Shown here: positions 48,087 to 57,429 of the stretch, piece after piece
Layout of the letters: the number at the start of each line of letters is the position of its first letter
Position numbering within the stretch: position 1 is the stretch's first letter
Source: Marivivens sp. LCG002
GTDB lineage: Bacteria; Pseudomonadota; Alphaproteobacteria; Rhodobacterales; Rhodobacteraceae
Length of the DNA stretch: 64,000 nt
Direction of reading: 5' to 3'
Assembly (NCBI RefSeq): GCF_030264275.1
Contig: NZ_CP127165.1
Span: forward strand, 1,166,001-1,230,000
The notes under the pieces: model-generated
What the model was told of the DNA's origin: nothing
What the model saw: the letters and a program-made list of their open reading frames with translations, nothing else
Database searches by the model: none
Position numbers and translations under genes: made by a program

Positions 48087-48130
48087 ACCCTAGCGAATAC
48101 CCTTGCCGCTCGGTTCGGTTTCGCTAGGGT
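48087..48130 (+). repeat. 11-bp perfect inverted repeat before the sulfatase gene
   Basis: ACCCTAGCGAA (48087-48097) and TTCGCTAGGGT (48120-48130) are perfect inverted repeats separated by 22 bp, ending 6 bp before the sulfatase ATG. The right arm contains AGGG, the only Shine-Dalgarno-like element for that gene, so in RNA the stem would hide it. There is no T-run, so it is not a terminator. Confidence 0.6.
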
Positions 48131-48136
48131 CGCCTT

Positions 48137-49492
48137 ATGAACATCCTTTTCGCCTCTATCGAAGATCTGAACGACTGGATCGAACCGCTCGGCGGTCATC
48201 CACAGGTCAAAACGCCGAACCTGATGCGTTTGGCAAAAAGAGCGATGGTGTTCGAGAATGCCTATGCGCCCGTTCCTGCCTGTTCTCCGTCGCGAACCGC
48301 CACGCTTTTCGGGCAGGCGCCGTGGGAGACGGGGATCTACTCGAACGACGAGACATGGCGCGACGGCTATCCGAGCGGCGGGCGGTTGTCGCTTGCGGGA
48401 GTGATGCGCGACGCGGGCTATGAAACCATCGGCGCGGGCAAAATCTTTCACAAGGATGTGCGCGGTTATGATCCCGAAGATTGGGACGAGTATCACAGAG
48501 GCGTTCATCACAAGAAATACGAAGTGATCAGTCGGGCAGTCGGAGCGGGCGAGCTGGGCCGTCTGAGCGATTTCGGACCCGTTCCCGATGACGAAGGCTG
48601 TTTCGACGCCGCGAACACCGATTGGCTGTGCGAGCGGATCAAAGCAGGTGACGATCGCAAATTCTGGGGCTTCGGGCTCTATCGCCCGCATTTGCCCTTT
48701 ATCGTGCCGCAGGAATACTTCGACCTCTATCCCGAGGTTGTGGATGTCCCGCCGGGGCTGACGGGCAAGCAGTTCCGGCCCGGAAATAAGGCCGCGCTTG
48801 ACGGGCTCCCGCCCGAGAGTGCCGTCTTCGCCAATCGGCGGATCGGCTGGATTCTCAAGAAATTCGGGGAATACAACGACTTTGTCCGTGCCTATCTCGC
48901 CTCGATCTCTTATGCGGATGCCTTGCTCGGACAGGTGCTCGACCGTTTGGAAGAGACGGGCCAGATGGACAACACGCTTATCGTGCTCTGGTCCGACCAT
49001 GGCTGGCAATTCGGAGAAAAACTGGCGTTCCGTAAGTTCACGCTTTGGGAACGGGCGCTGCGTGTGCCTTTGATGTTTGCTGGTCCCGGGATCGAATGCG
49101 GGCGCAGCAGGACACCTGTGTCGCTTCTCGACATTTTCCCGACCGTGATCGGGCAGGCAGGGGGGCAGGCAAAGCACAAGCTGAGCGGTCTGGACCTTTC
49201 GCCCATTTTGCGCGGCGAAGGAGAGATCGCGCGCGATCATGTCGTCTCGGTCTGGGGCAACTGGCCCGAAGATGGGAGCGAGAATTTGGCCTTTACCCTG
49301 CGCTCGCGGGCGCATCGCTATACGGTCTATTGGCAGGGCGGAGAAGAGCTTTATGACAGTGAGGCCGATCCGTTCGAACACGTCAACCTGATCACGAGCG
49401 GCGGTCCGAATATCCGTGCGATTGCAGATGATTATCAGGCAAAGCTCAATCTTGATCTGGATCGGATCGCCCCTCGCGTCCGACCTGCGTGA
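48137..49492 (+). CDS. Sulfatase (Cys-type, formylglycine-dependent)
   Basis: A 451-residue type I sulfatase closest by eye to the iduronate-2-sulfatase-like group. The activation motif CSPSR starts at Cys49 (PVPACSPSRTATLFG), which a formylglycine-generating enzyme must oxidise. The second metal/active-site block is LWSDHGWQFGEKLAFRKFTLWE. The first metal motif reads SIEDLNDW, with Glu where DD is usual. There is no signal peptide, so it is probably cytoplasmic. It follows the alpha-glucosidase by 73 bp, with a hairpin over its ribosome binding site. The substrate is unknown; a sulfated sugar or choline-sulfate-like ester are options. Confidence 0.92.
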   Translation: MNILFASIEDLNDWIEPLGGHPQVKTPNLMRLAKRAMVFENAYAPVPACSPSRTATLFGQAPWETGIYSNDETWRDGYPSGGRLSLAGVMRDAGYETIGAGKIFHKDVRGYDPEDWDEYHRGVHHKKYEVISRAVGAGELGRLSDFGPVPDDEGCFDAANTDWLCERIKAGDDRKFWGFGLYRPHLPFIVPQEYFDLYPEVVDVPPGLTGKQFRPGNKAALDGLPPESAVFANRRIGWILKKFGEYNDFVRAYLASISYADALLGQVLDRLEETGQMDNTLIVLWSDHGWQFGEKLAFRKFTLWERALRVPLMFAGPGIECGRSRTPVSLLDIFPTVIGQAGGQAKHKLSGLDLSPILRGEGEIARDHVVSVWGNWPEDGSENLAFTLRSRAHRYTVYWQGGEELYDSEADPFEHVNLITSGGPNIRAIADDYQAKLNLDLDRIAPRVRPA

Positions 49493-49495
49493 CCA

Positions 49496-49533
49496 AAAGG
49501 AAAAGCCCGCGAAATCGCGGGCTTTACGCTTTT
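49496..49533. terminator. Bidirectional terminator between sulfatase and C1 operon
   Basis: A stem AAAGCCCGCGA / (T)CGCGGGCTTT around AAT, with A-rich and T-rich flanks. It serves the convergent sulfatase and methyltransferase genes. Confidence 0.85.
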
Positions 49534-49552
49534 ACTTGAAGGGTCGTCGCTG

Positions 49553-50629
49553 TTAGCGACGACGACCCCCGCGACGACGGCCGCCTGCCGCGTCATCTGC
49601 ACCGCCGGCGGCAACCGCACGGTTGAAGCGGATCCATTCACCACCCGAAGGGTCGTTGTCGGTCAGGAAGTTGGCGGCGCGGATGGCTTCCATTTCCGAA
49701 CCTGCGCGCGATTTGGTCGAGCCGAGGCCCGTGATGCGGCAGAAGGTTTCGAGGTCGATATCGTCGGGAACGATGATCCCTGCTTCTGCGAGCTCGAGCT
49801 TTTTCGCTTCGATCTTGGAAGCGGCAACGGGCAGGGCGCAGGGGTTCATGATCGCCGAGGTCATACCGGCACCCATCGCCATCGGGAGGAAGGCGTTGTT
49901 GATGCCGTGGCGGTTGGGAAGACCGAAGGAGATGTTCGACGCGCCGCAGGTTGTATTGACGCCGAGCTCTTCGCGAAGACGACGCACGAGCGCAAACACC
50001 TGAAGGCCTGCGGTCGCCATTGCGCCGATCGGCATGACGAGCGGGTCAACGACGATGTCGTGGGCGGGAATGCCGAAGTCGGCGGCGCGCTCTACGATTT
50101 TCTTGGCGACGGCAAAGCGGACATCGGGATCTTCGGAAATGCCGGTGTCGTCGTTCGAGATCGCCACAACGGGAACGTTGTATTTCTTGACGAGCGGGAG
50201 AACGAGTTCGAGACGCTCTTCTTCGCCCGTGACCGAGTTCAGAAGGGGGCGGCCCTTGGCAGCGGCGAGACCGGACTCGAGCGCGCCGGGGACCGAGCTG
50301 TCGATGCAGAGCGGCGCATCGGTGATGGCCTGAACGCGCTCGACGAGTTCCTTCATCAAGGGCGGCTCGACGAAGTTGTTGTCGGCATAACGCGGATCTT
50401 CAGCCATCTTGTTTGTGAAGACGGCGCCCGAGTTGATGTCGAGGACGGTCGCACCAGCGGCCACCTGCGCCAGAGCGTCGGCTTCTACGGTCGAGAAGTC
50501 GCCCGCTTCAAGCTCGGCCGCGAGCTTTTTACGGCCCGTCGGGTTGATACGCTCGCCGATCACGCAGAACGGCTGGTCAAAGCCGATGATGGCTGTCTTG
50601 GTTGCGGATTCGATTACCGTGCGGGTCAT
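49553..50629 (-). CDS. Methyltetrahydrofolate:corrinoid methyltransferase (DHPS fold)
   Basis: A 358-residue protein of the pterin-binding (dihydropteroate synthase-like) family that moves methyl groups between a corrinoid protein and tetrahydrofolate. It has FCVIGERINPTGRKKLA, GATVLDINSGAVF, CIDSSVPGALESGL and NSVTGEEERL, and the conserved Asn/Ser block CGASNISFGLPNRHGIN. It ends in a low-complexity Gly/Arg tail (GGRRRGGRRR) after about residue 340 that is not part of the fold. The downstream step of the pathway is MTHFR, encoded directly upstream. This suggests demethylation of methylated amines or similar with methyl entering the THF pool. Confidence 0.93.
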   Translation of the reverse strand: MTRTVIESATKTAIIGFDQPFCVIGERINPTGRKKLAAELEAGDFSTVEADALAQVAAGATVLDINSGAVFTNKMAEDPRYADNNFVEPPLMKELVERVQAITDAPLCIDSSVPGALESGLAAAKGRPLLNSVTGEEERLELVLPLVKKYNVPVVAISNDDTGISEDPDVRFAVAKKIVERAADFGIPAHDIVVDPLVMPIGAMATAGLQVFALVRRLREELGVNTTCGASNISFGLPNRHGINNAFLPMAMGAGMTSAIMNPCALPVAASKIEAKKLELAEAGIIVPDDIDLETFCRITGLGSTKSRAGSEMEAIRAANFLTDNDPSGGEWIRFNRAVAAGGADDAAGGRRRGGRRR

Positions 50630-50638
50630 AGTACGTCC

Positions 50639-51571
50639 TTAAGCTTGGTTTGCGGGAACGCCCGAGGCGCCGCCGTTTTCGGTGACCCATGCGGCGTTGG
50701 TCTTGATGCCGCCGAGGGGGAAGAAGTGGACCTGTTCGATGTTGAAATCAGGGTGCGCCGCTTTGTATTCGGCCAATTCGGTGATGAACTCGTTCGGCTC
50801 GTAGGGCAGGAGCAACTTGGTCACATCCATAGCGCGCTTTTGCAGAACCTTGAGCGAGGGGCCCACGCCGCAGGCAATAGCGAATTTGATCAGCGTCTGG
50901 AGCTTGGCGGGACCTGCAACACCGATGTGCACCGGAATTTCGACGCCAGCGGTCTTGAGTGCATTCGCCCATTCGATCACGGGGCCAGCATCGAAACAGA
51001 ATTGGGTCGCCAGCGCCATGTCGGCATCGGTCGTTTCGCGGAATTTCTGCTTCCAGCGCAGCGCGTCCATGACGTTCTTGTCCGAGCCATCGGGGTCGAT
51101 GTCCTTGTTGCCCTCGGGGTGGCCTGCAACGTGGAGGCGCTTGAAGCCTGCGCGGTCGAAGATACCGGTTTCGAGAAGCTGCATCGAACAGTGGAATTCG
51201 CCCACAGGTTCGGCAACTCCGCCCGCAAGGATGAGACCCTGAGTGACGCCCGCTTCGGAGGAGTAGCGGTTGACCCAGTCTTCGAGGGTTGCGGCATCCT
51301 TGATGATGCGGGCAGGGAAATGCGGCATCGGGTCAAAGCCTTCGTCACGCAGACGCGCAGCGGTTGCCACCATGTCCTCGATCGGAGTGCCGTCGATGTG
51401 GGCGATGTAGACGCGTGTGCCTTTGGGCAGAAGATCGCCAAAGCTCTCGACCTTTTCGGCGGTGCGCGGCATCACTTCGATGGAATAGCCCTTGAGGAAG
51501 GCCTCGACAGCCGGATTGACCGGAGCAGGACCGGTTTCAACGGTTTTTTTCTTGAACGGCAAAAGGGACAT
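50639..51571 (-). CDS. metF: Methylenetetrahydrofolate reductase
   Basis: A 310-residue flavin-dependent MTHFR-family barrel with YIAHIDGTPIEDMVATAARLRDEGFDPMPHFPAR, LILAGGVAEP, HVAGHPEGN and ATQFCFDAG. Next to the corrinoid methyltransferase it probably runs in the oxidative direction, converting methyl-THF to methylene-THF. The start at 51571 follows GGAGG at good spacing. An upstream ATG at 51616, overlapping the preceding stop, is possible but the sequence between is not conserved-looking. Confidence 0.92.
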   Translation of the reverse strand: MSLLPFKKKTVETGPAPVNPAVEAFLKGYSIEVMPRTAEKVESFGDLLPKGTRVYIAHIDGTPIEDMVATAARLRDEGFDPMPHFPARIIKDAATLEDWVNRYSSEAGVTQGLILAGGVAEPVGEFHCSMQLLETGIFDRAGFKRLHVAGHPEGNKDIDPDGSDKNVMDALRWKQKFRETTDADMALATQFCFDAGPVIEWANALKTAGVEIPVHIGVAGPAKLQTLIKFAIACGVGPSLKVLQKRAMDVTKLLLPYEPNEFITELAEYKAAHPDFNIEQVHFFPLGGIKTNAAWVTENGGASGVPANQA

Positions 51572-51612
51572 GAGTGCCTCCGTAAGACGGGCGTGAAGGG
51601 ACATAGGGCCGG

Positions 51613-51912
51613 TCAATTCCAGCCATCATTCGCAATGAGCGCTTTGATACGCTCTTGGTCATACTCGGCGTCGAGCCTTGCGGCCTCTGCCTCGGCAACA
51701 GCCTGATCGCTTTCGCCTTCCACATTCACGGGATCGGCGCGGCGCCAGTCTGCAAGGTAGTCGTCGGTCTTGTCCGCGCCGGCTTTCATCGCTGCGCGGT
51801 CGATCGCCTGCTCGAACCGTTCGGGAAGAACGACCTTGGCCGCACGACGGCCTTTGCCGACGTTGACCTGAGCGGGGATGTCTCGCCAGTAGATGATAGT
51901 GACTTCGGGCAT
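51613..51912 (-). CDS. PF13769-type 'virulence factor' family protein
   Basis: A 99-residue soluble protein starting MPEVTIIYWRDIPAQVNVG, with KVVLPERFEQAIDRAAMKAGADKTDDYLADWRR. This matches the small family annotated as virulence factor (PF13769), which in Rhodobacteraceae regularly precedes MTHFR and the corrinoid methyltransferase. The name is historical; a role in the C1 module is inferred from this linkage. It is the first gene of the three-gene operon. Confidence 0.85.
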   Translation of the reverse strand: MPEVTIIYWRDIPAQVNVGKGRRAAKVVLPERFEQAIDRAAMKAGADKTDDYLADWRRADPVNVEGESDQAVAEAEAARLDAEYDQERIKALIANDGWN

Positions 51913-52151
51913 ATTCTGATTCCCACCTGACCTATGCTTTGCTTCTATCCTTGCCGCTTTCCGACACATGGTCGGTTTTCGACATGGTGCGCACGTCTTA
52001 CGACTTGGACCACCTAGCAAAGATCAAAGCCGGAGGCGAGTTCTGCTTGGTCTCAAAAAACTCATGACGGTGATGAGGGGGCTTCACGCCACTTGCACAG
52101 AGGCCGACAGAGGCATAGGGTGGAGGTAACTCGATATTGGAGGGCGTAACT

Positions 52152-53264
52152 ATGGCGCCCAAGCGTCCCCAAGGTGCGGGCGCATTCCCGAAAGCGGTCG
52201 AAAGCCCCGCGCCTCTCGTTCAGAACGAGCCACCGCTCTATGCGGCGCTCGATCTGGGCACAAATAGTTGTCGCATGTTGATTGCCCAACCCAAGGGCAG
52301 TCAGTTTCACGTGGTCGACAGCTTTTCGAAATCGGTCCAATTGGGCCAAGGGCTCGAAAGTTCGGGCAAACTGAGCCGTGCGTCGATGACGCGCACGATC
52401 AATGCGTTGCGCATTTGTCGCCAGAAGCTTCAGCGTCACAACGTCCAACATATGCGGCTTGTCGCGACAGAGGCCTGTCGGCGTGCCAAGAACGGCCAAC
52501 AGTTCATCAATCAGGCGCGGCGGGAAACGGGGCTCAATCTCGAGATCATTTCACCCGAGGAAGAGGCGCGCCTTGCCGTGATCTCTTGTGCGCCTCTGGT
52601 GTCGACCAAGACGCGCCAGCTTCTTGTCGTGGACATCGGCGGCGGCTCGACCGAGCTTGTCTGGATCGACCTTACCCAAGTCCCGCGTCGAGAGCGGCCG
52701 GGTGCCATCATGCGGCTCCATCGCGGATTTGTTCAGGACCCGGGTCCCTTTGCGGCGGCGCGGGTGGTAGATTGGATTTCCGTGCCTTTGGGCGTGGCGA
52801 CACTGCGTGACCAGTTTCAGGACGTGGATGACGATGCGGCGCGCTTTGCGCTCATGAGCTGGTATTTCGAAGAGCATCTGTCGAAATTCTCGCCCTATGC
52901 CAAAGAGCAGGCCAAAGAAGGGTTCCAGATCATCGGCACGAGCGGGACCGTTACTACGGTTGCGGCAAGCCATCTGGGACTTCGCCGCTATGACCGCACC
53001 AAGGTTGACGGACTTCGGATGACGAGCGATCAGATCGACAAGGTGATCCGCGATTATCTCAATCTCGGGCCCAACGGTCGCAAGAACGATCCCCGCATCG
53101 GGCGGGATCGGCAGGCTCTGATCATGTCGGGCTCGGCGATCCTTCAGGCCTTGATGCGGATTTGGCCGACCAATCGGCTCTCGGTTGCGGATCGGGGGCT
53201 GCGCGAGGGATTGCTCTATGCGCAGATGAGTGCGGACGGGGTCTTGGAAGACGCGCCGTATTAA
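52152..53264 (+). CDS. Ppx/GppA family phosphatase
   Basis: A 370-residue ASKHA-fold exopolyphosphatase/pppGpp phosphatase. It has YAALDLGTNSCRMLI, the catalytic-loop region ISPEEEARLAVIS and LVVDIGGGSTELVWI. GTSGTVTTVAASHLG follows in the second domain. It lacks the long C-terminal HD-like domain of E. coli Ppx, as is usual in this group. GGAGGG lies before the ATG at 52152. It is followed 35 bp later by rlmE. Confidence 0.93.
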   Translation: MAPKRPQGAGAFPKAVESPAPLVQNEPPLYAALDLGTNSCRMLIAQPKGSQFHVVDSFSKSVQLGQGLESSGKLSRASMTRTINALRICRQKLQRHNVQHMRLVATEACRRAKNGQQFINQARRETGLNLEIISPEEEARLAVISCAPLVSTKTRQLLVVDIGGGSTELVWIDLTQVPRRERPGAIMRLHRGFVQDPGPFAAARVVDWISVPLGVATLRDQFQDVDDDAARFALMSWYFEEHLSKFSPYAKEQAKEGFQIIGTSGTVTTVAASHLGLRRYDRTKVDGLRMTSDQIDKVIRDYLNLGPNGRKNDPRIGRDRQALIMSGSAILQALMRIWPTNRLSVADRGLREGLLYAQMSADGVLEDAPY

Positions 53265-53299
53265 GGCATTAGGCGCTCTGAACCAGATGGAAGAAGACG

Positions 53300-54085
53300 A
53301 TGGCAAAGAAACCGGGACAAAAGAATACAAGCGGCCGCGGCCAGCGTGATCTTGTGGTCAAGGTCAAAACTGCGCGTGGACGGACGCTTTCGTCGACGCG
53401 TTGGCTCCAGCGTCAGCTTAACGATCCTTATGTCAAACGCGCCAAGGCCGAAGGCTATCGTGGGCGCGCGGCTTACAAGATCATGGAGCTTGACGACAAG
53501 TTCCGCTTTCTCGTGCCCGGCGCACGTGTTGTCGATCTTGGCTGTGCACCGGGGGGATGGTGTCAGGTCGCGGTCAAACGCGTCAATGCCTTGGGCGATA
53601 GAAAAAACAAGCGTATCGGCACCGTGCTCGGGATCGATCTTCAGGAGCTGGAACCGCTCGCGGGTGCCCAGATGTATACGCTCGACTTTCTGGCGGACGA
53701 TGCGGATCTTCAGGTCAAGGAATGGCTCAACGGTGAGGCCGATGTGGTGATGTCCGACATGGCGGCCTCTGCCTCTGGCCACAAGCAGACCGATCACCTT
53801 CGCATCATCGCGCTTTGTGAAGCGGCGGCCTATTTTGCCTTCGACGTGCTCTCACCAGGCGGCACCTTTGTCGCCAAGGTGTTGGCGGGCGGCGCAGAGG
53901 GCGAGTTGATGCATACGCTCAAGCGCAAGTTCAAGTCGGTGGTCAACATCAAGCCGCCGTCGTCACGTTCGGACAGCTCCGAAAAATTCGTGGTCGCGCG
54001 CGGGTTCAGAGGAAGGGACGACGACAATCAATGGGACGGCGATGTCGATGCGAACATCGAAGCATCGCCCGACGAAGAGGAATGA
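53300..54085 (+). CDS. rlmE: 23S rRNA 2'-O-ribose methyltransferase RlmE
   Basis: A 261-residue FtsJ/RrmJ methyltransferase modifying U2552 of the 23S rRNA A-loop. It has [13 protein letters not shown] (first catalytic Lys), [16 protein letters not shown] (SAM site), [18 protein letters not shown] (Asp) and [12 protein letters not shown] (Lys). The N-terminus is a basic extension ([16 protein letters not shown]) and the C-terminus is acidic. A strong terminator starts at the stop codon. Confidence 0.96.
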   Translation: MAKKPGQKNTSGRGQRDLVVKVKTARGRTLSSTRWLQRQLNDPYVKRAKAEGYRGRAAYKIMELDDKFRFLVPGARVVDLGCAPGGWCQVAVKRVNALGDRKNKRIGTVLGIDLQELEPLAGAQMYTLDFLADDADLQVKEWLNGEADVVMSDMAASASGHKQTDHLRIIALCEAAAYFAFDVLSPGGTFVAKVLAGGAEGELMHTLKRKFKSVVNIKPPSSRSDSSEKFVVARGFRGRDDDNQWDGDVDANIEASPDEEE

Positions 54086-54111
54086 AAAACGGCCCCGATC
54101 GGGGCCGTTTT
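54086..54111. terminator. Bidirectional terminator between rlmE and msrA
   Basis: A perfect 26-bp palindrome, AAAACGGCCCCGA / TCGGGGCCGTTTT, lies between the convergent stops and is symmetric enough to work both ways. Confidence 0.9.
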
Positions 54112-54112
54112 C

Positions 54113-54613
54113 TTATGCACGTTTGGGAAGCACCCAATTCGGGCGCGGGAAATGGCAAGTGTAGCCATTGGGGTGTTTCACCAGATAGTCCTGATGTTCT
54201 TCCTCGGCCTCCCAGAAATCGCCGACGGGTGCGACCTCGGTCACGACTTTGCCGGGCCAGAGACCCGAGGCATTCACATCGGCAATGGTATCGAGCGCCG
54301 TCGCCTTTTGCGCCTCGTCCACATAATAGATCGCCGAGCGATAGGACATCCCGAGATCGTTGCCCTGACGGTTGGGGGTCGTCGGATCGTGAATCTGGAA
54401 GAAAAGCTCCAGAATCTCACGGTAGCTTGTCACCGCATTTTCAAAAATGATTTCAATGCCTTCGGCATGGGTTCCGTGATTGCGATAGGTGGCATTGGGC
54501 ACATCTCCGCCCGTATATCCCACGCGGGTGGCGATCACACCTTTGTGCCGACGAATAAGGTCCTGCATGCCCCAAAAGCAGCCGCCCGCCAAAACCGCCC
54601 GTTCCTGAGCCAT
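54113..54613 (-). CDS. msrA: Peptide-methionine (S)-S-oxide reductase
   Basis: A 166-residue MsrA. Catalytic Cys12 is in [14 protein letters not shown], and [21 protein letters not shown] and HQDYLVKHP are present. It reduces the S-epimer of methionine sulfoxide in the cytoplasm. The resolving cysteine typical of the E. coli C-terminus is not evident, except for one Cys near the end (YTCHFPRPN). It overlaps msrB by one base. Confidence 0.95.
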   Translation of the reverse strand: MAQERAVLAGGCFWGMQDLIRRHKGVIATRVGYTGGDVPNATYRNHGTHAEGIEIIFENAVTSYREILELFFQIHDPTTPNRQGNDLGMSYRSAIYYVDEAQKATALDTIADVNASGLWPGKVVTEVAPVGDFWEAEEEHQDYLVKHPNGYTCHFPRPNWVLPKRA

Positions 54614-55059
54614 CAGATATCCTCCACTTGATCGAGATAAGCGCCGTAGCCTTCTGCCTCCATATCATCGCGATGGATGAAGCGCAGCGAGGCCGAATTG
54701 ATGCAATAGCGCAGACCGCCACGCTCGCGCGGGCCGTCGTTGAAAACATGACCAAGATGGCTGTCGCCATGGGTCGAGCGCACTTCGGTGCGGATCATGC
54801 CGTGCGAGGTGTCGCGAAGTTCGGTGACATGCGCAGGCTCGACAGGTTTGGAAAACGACGGCCAACCACAGCCGCTCTCGAATTTGTCGGAGCTGACGAA
54901 CAAGGGTTCGCCCGACACGATGTCGACGTAAATCCCCGGTTCCTTGTGGTCGTTGTATTTGCCGGTAAAGGGCCGCTCGGTTCCGCTTTCCTGTGTGACA
55001 TAGAATTCCATGTCCGACAGTGTGGCGATGACATCCGGGTTCTTGAAGTAACCTGACAT
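54613..55059 (-). CDS. msrB: Peptide-methionine (R)-S-oxide reductase
   Basis: A 148-residue MsrB with [29 protein letters not shown] and the catalytic Cys in [11 protein letters not shown]. The paired CxxC zinc ligands of the zinc-containing subclass are absent: the position before LFVSSDKF reads YVDIVSGEP. This is therefore a zinc-free MsrB. AAGGAG precedes the ATG at 55059. It forms an operon with msrA, giving repair of both sulfoxide epimers. Confidence 0.94.
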   Translation of the reverse strand: MSGYFKNPDVIATLSDMEFYVTQESGTERPFTGKYNDHKEPGIYVDIVSGEPLFVSSDKFESGCGWPSFSKPVEPAHVTELRDTSHGMIRTEVRSTHGDSHLGHVFNDGPRERGGLRYCINSASLRFIHRDDMEAEGYGAYLDQVEDI

Positions 55060-55149
55060 GTGGGCTCCTTTGCGCTTTGTATAACAAGCAATATGGTTGG
55101 CCCTTCGGCGTTGTCCAGAGATGTGACAAAGCACTCGCGCAGATGTGGT

Positions 55150-56004
55150 CTAGGCAAGGCCGACCAAGCGGCGGATGTCCTCTGGCGTTGCACCCTCGGC
55201 GCGGAATTTGGCAATGGCTTTGGCGTCGTCTCTCTTGGCAAGCCGCTTGCCGTTCTCGTCGCGGATCAAGGCGTGGTGGTGATACGTCGGTGTTGGAAGA
55301 TCCATAAGACTCTGAAGGAGAACATGTATTTTTGTCGCCTCGAAAAGATCCTGTCCACGCACGACATGGGTCACGCCTTGTGCCGCATCATCGAGAACCA
55401 CTGAGAGGTGATAGGAGCCGAGGAAGGTTTTGCGCGACAAGACGATATCCCCGACCGTAGAAAGAAGGTCTTGGGCGATGATGGCTCCTGTTTCACCGTC
55501 GGGACCTCGGCCTTCTTCGGTAAAGGTCAAAGGCTCTTTGATCAGGTCAAGCGCCTTGCCAACATCAAGCCGAAGCGTCACCTCGGAGGGAAGCGGACCC
55601 GAGACTTCGGCGCGACAGGTTCCGGGATAGACGATGCCGTCGGGACCGAAGTGCGGCACACCTTCTTGCGGGGCAGAGGCGGAGTCCAAAATATCCCGCC
55701 GCGTGCAGGTGCAGGGATAAAGGAGCCCGCGATCCCAAAGCGTGGTGAGCGCTTGCCCATAGGTTTCCAACCGATCCGATTGGCGCAAAACGGGCGTCTC
55801 CCAACTCAGACCAAGCCATGCGAGATCGTCGTAGATCTGGGCTTCCCATTCGGGCTTGGATCGCTCGCGGTCGATATCTTCGATCCGCAAGAGAAATCGC
55901 CCGCCGTGCTGCACAGCCATGTCATGCGCAAGGATCGCCGAATAAGCGTGCCCGAGATGCAGCGGTCCCGTCGGGCTCGGTGCAAATCGGGTCACATAGG
56001 TCAT
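55150..56004 (-). CDS. gluQ: Glutamyl-Q tRNA(Asp) synthetase
   Basis: A 284-residue GluRS-like catalytic core without anticodon domain, which attaches glutamate to queuosine in tRNA-Asp. HIGH-type motif: [19 protein letters not shown]. Zinc site: CTC plus YPGTC. KMSKS-type loop: [13 protein letters not shown]. The short length excludes a true GltX. It overlaps the trmFO stop by 4 bp. Confidence 0.95.
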   Translation of the reverse strand: MTYVTRFAPSPTGPLHLGHAYSAILAHDMAVQHGGRFLLRIEDIDRERSKPEWEAQIYDDLAWLGLSWETPVLRQSDRLETYGQALTTLWDRGLLYPCTCTRRDILDSASAPQEGVPHFGPDGIVYPGTCRAEVSGPLPSEVTLRLDVGKALDLIKEPLTFTEEGRGPDGETGAIIAQDLLSTVGDIVLSRKTFLGSYHLSVVLDDAAQGVTHVVRGQDLFEATKIHVLLQSLMDLPTPTYHHHALIRDENGKRLAKRDDAKAIAKFRAEGATPEDIRRLVGLA

Positions 56005-57347
56005 GCGAATTCAGACGCCAACCAACGGGTGAAATCTTCCTTCGCGCGGTCGGTATAGCCCTTGTAGCGGTCCTTGCGGCCTTTGCGTCCGCCGCGCATC
56101 CCTTCGAGCAGAGGGAAAAGCCCGAAGTTGACGTTCATCGGCTGGAAGGTCTTCGCATCGGCCCCGCCCGTGATATGGGTCACGAGTGCCCCCATCGCGG
56201 TGGTGTTCGGGATCGGCGCAACGCTGCGGCCCTGCATCTCTGCGGCGGCCAAACGCCCCGCCAAAAGACCCATCGCCGCGCTTTCCACATAGCCTTCGAC
56301 GCCTGTGATCTGGCCCGCAAAACGGATGTTCGGACGCGACTTGAGCCGCATTTCAGCGTCAAGCAGCGTGGGTGAGTTGATAAAGGTGTTGCGGTGAATA
56401 CCGCCCAGACGCGCGAATTGAGCCTCCTCAAGACCGGGGATCATGCGGAGCACCTCGGTCTGTGCGCCGTATTTCATCTTGGTCTGGAAACCCACGATAT
56501 TATAGAGCGTTCCCAATGCGTTATCGCGGCGCAGCTGCACAACGGCATAGGGTTTGTTGTCGGGGTCATGCGCGTTGGTCAGCCCGATGGGCTTCATCGG
56601 ACCAAAGCGGAGCGTCTCGCGGCCCCGTTCGGCCATGACTTCGATCGGAAGGCAGCCGTCGAAATAGCCTGCCGTTTCGCCCTCGTGGAACTCGGTCTTA
56701 TCGGCGGCGAGTAGTGCGTCGATAAAGGCCTCGTATTCGTCCTTGGTCATCGGGCAGTTGAGATAGGCGGTGCGCTCTTCCTCGGTCTCGCCCTTGTCAT
56801 AGCGCGACTGCATCCACGCCACGTCCATGTTGACGCTCTCGAAATAGACGATGGGCGCGATGGCGTCGAAAAAGGCAAGCGCCTCGGCGCCTGTCTCACG
56901 GCGGATCGCTTCGCCAAGTTCGGGCGAGGTGAGGGGACCTGTGGCGATGATCCACTGGCCTTCGCTGGGAAGCTCGGTGATCTCCTCGTAGGACACGCTG
57001 ATGTTCTCGTGCGCCTTGAGCGCGGCGGTCACGCTCTCGGCAAACGGATCGCGGTCCACGGCCAGCGCGCCCCCCGCAGGAAGACGGTGCTTGGCCGCCG
57101 TTTCCATGATGATCCCGCCTGCTTGCCGCATCTCCCAATGCAAAAGGCCCACTGCGTTCTGTTCGTTGTCGTCCGAGCGGAACGAGTTCGAACAGACCAT
57201 CTCGGCAAGATTGCCAGTTCGATGGGCAAAGGTTTCGACCTTGGGACGCATCTCGTGGATCACCACTTTGATGCCTGCGTTTGCGGCCTGCCAAGCGGCC
57301 TCGGAGCCGGCCATTCCGCCGCCGATGATATGGAGTTCCTGTGTCAT
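56001..57347 (-). CDS. trmFO: Folate/FAD-dependent tRNA (m5U54) methyltransferase TrmFO
   Basis: A 448-residue flavoprotein forming T54 in tRNA with methylene-THF as carbon donor. It has the FAD site [18 protein letters not shown], followed by [23 protein letters not shown] with the catalytic-type Cys. The C-terminal half has [22 protein letters not shown] and the ending [22 protein letters not shown]. It is translationally coupled to gluQ; both modify or charge tRNA. Confidence 0.96.
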   Translation of the reverse strand: MTQELHIIGGGMAGSEAAWQAANAGIKVVIHEMRPKVETFAHRTGNLAEMVCSNSFRSDDNEQNAVGLLHWEMRQAGGIIMETAAKHRLPAGGALAVDRDPFAESVTAALKAHENISVSYEEITELPSEGQWIIATGPLTSPELGEAIRRETGAEALAFFDAIAPIVYFESVNMDVAWMQSRYDKGETEEERTAYLNCPMTKDEYEAFIDALLAADKTEFHEGETAGYFDGCLPIEVMAERGRETLRFGPMKPIGLTNAHDPDNKPYAVVQLRRDNALGTLYNIVGFQTKMKYGAQTEVLRMIPGLEEAQFARLGGIHRNTFINSPTLLDAEMRLKSRPNIRFAGQITGVEGYVESAAMGLLAGRLAAAEMQGRSVAPIPNTTAMGALVTHITGGADAKTFQPMNVNFGLFPLLEGMRGGRKGRKDRYKGYTDRAKEDFTRWLASEFA

Positions 57348-57387
57348 AGGCGGGATGTAGCCTTGGGCCGTTCAAAAGGAAAGAGCC

Positions 57388-57419
57388 CAAAAGAAAAGGG
57401 TCGCCCGTCGAGGCGACCC
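57388..57419 (-). terminator. Terminator of the DoxX gene
   Basis: On the minus strand, GGGTCGCC / GGCGACCC around TCGACG is followed by CTTTTCTTTT. It lies 10 bp downstream of the DoxX stop and upstream of trmFO. Confidence 0.85.
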
Positions 57420-57429
57420 CGTTTTTCGA

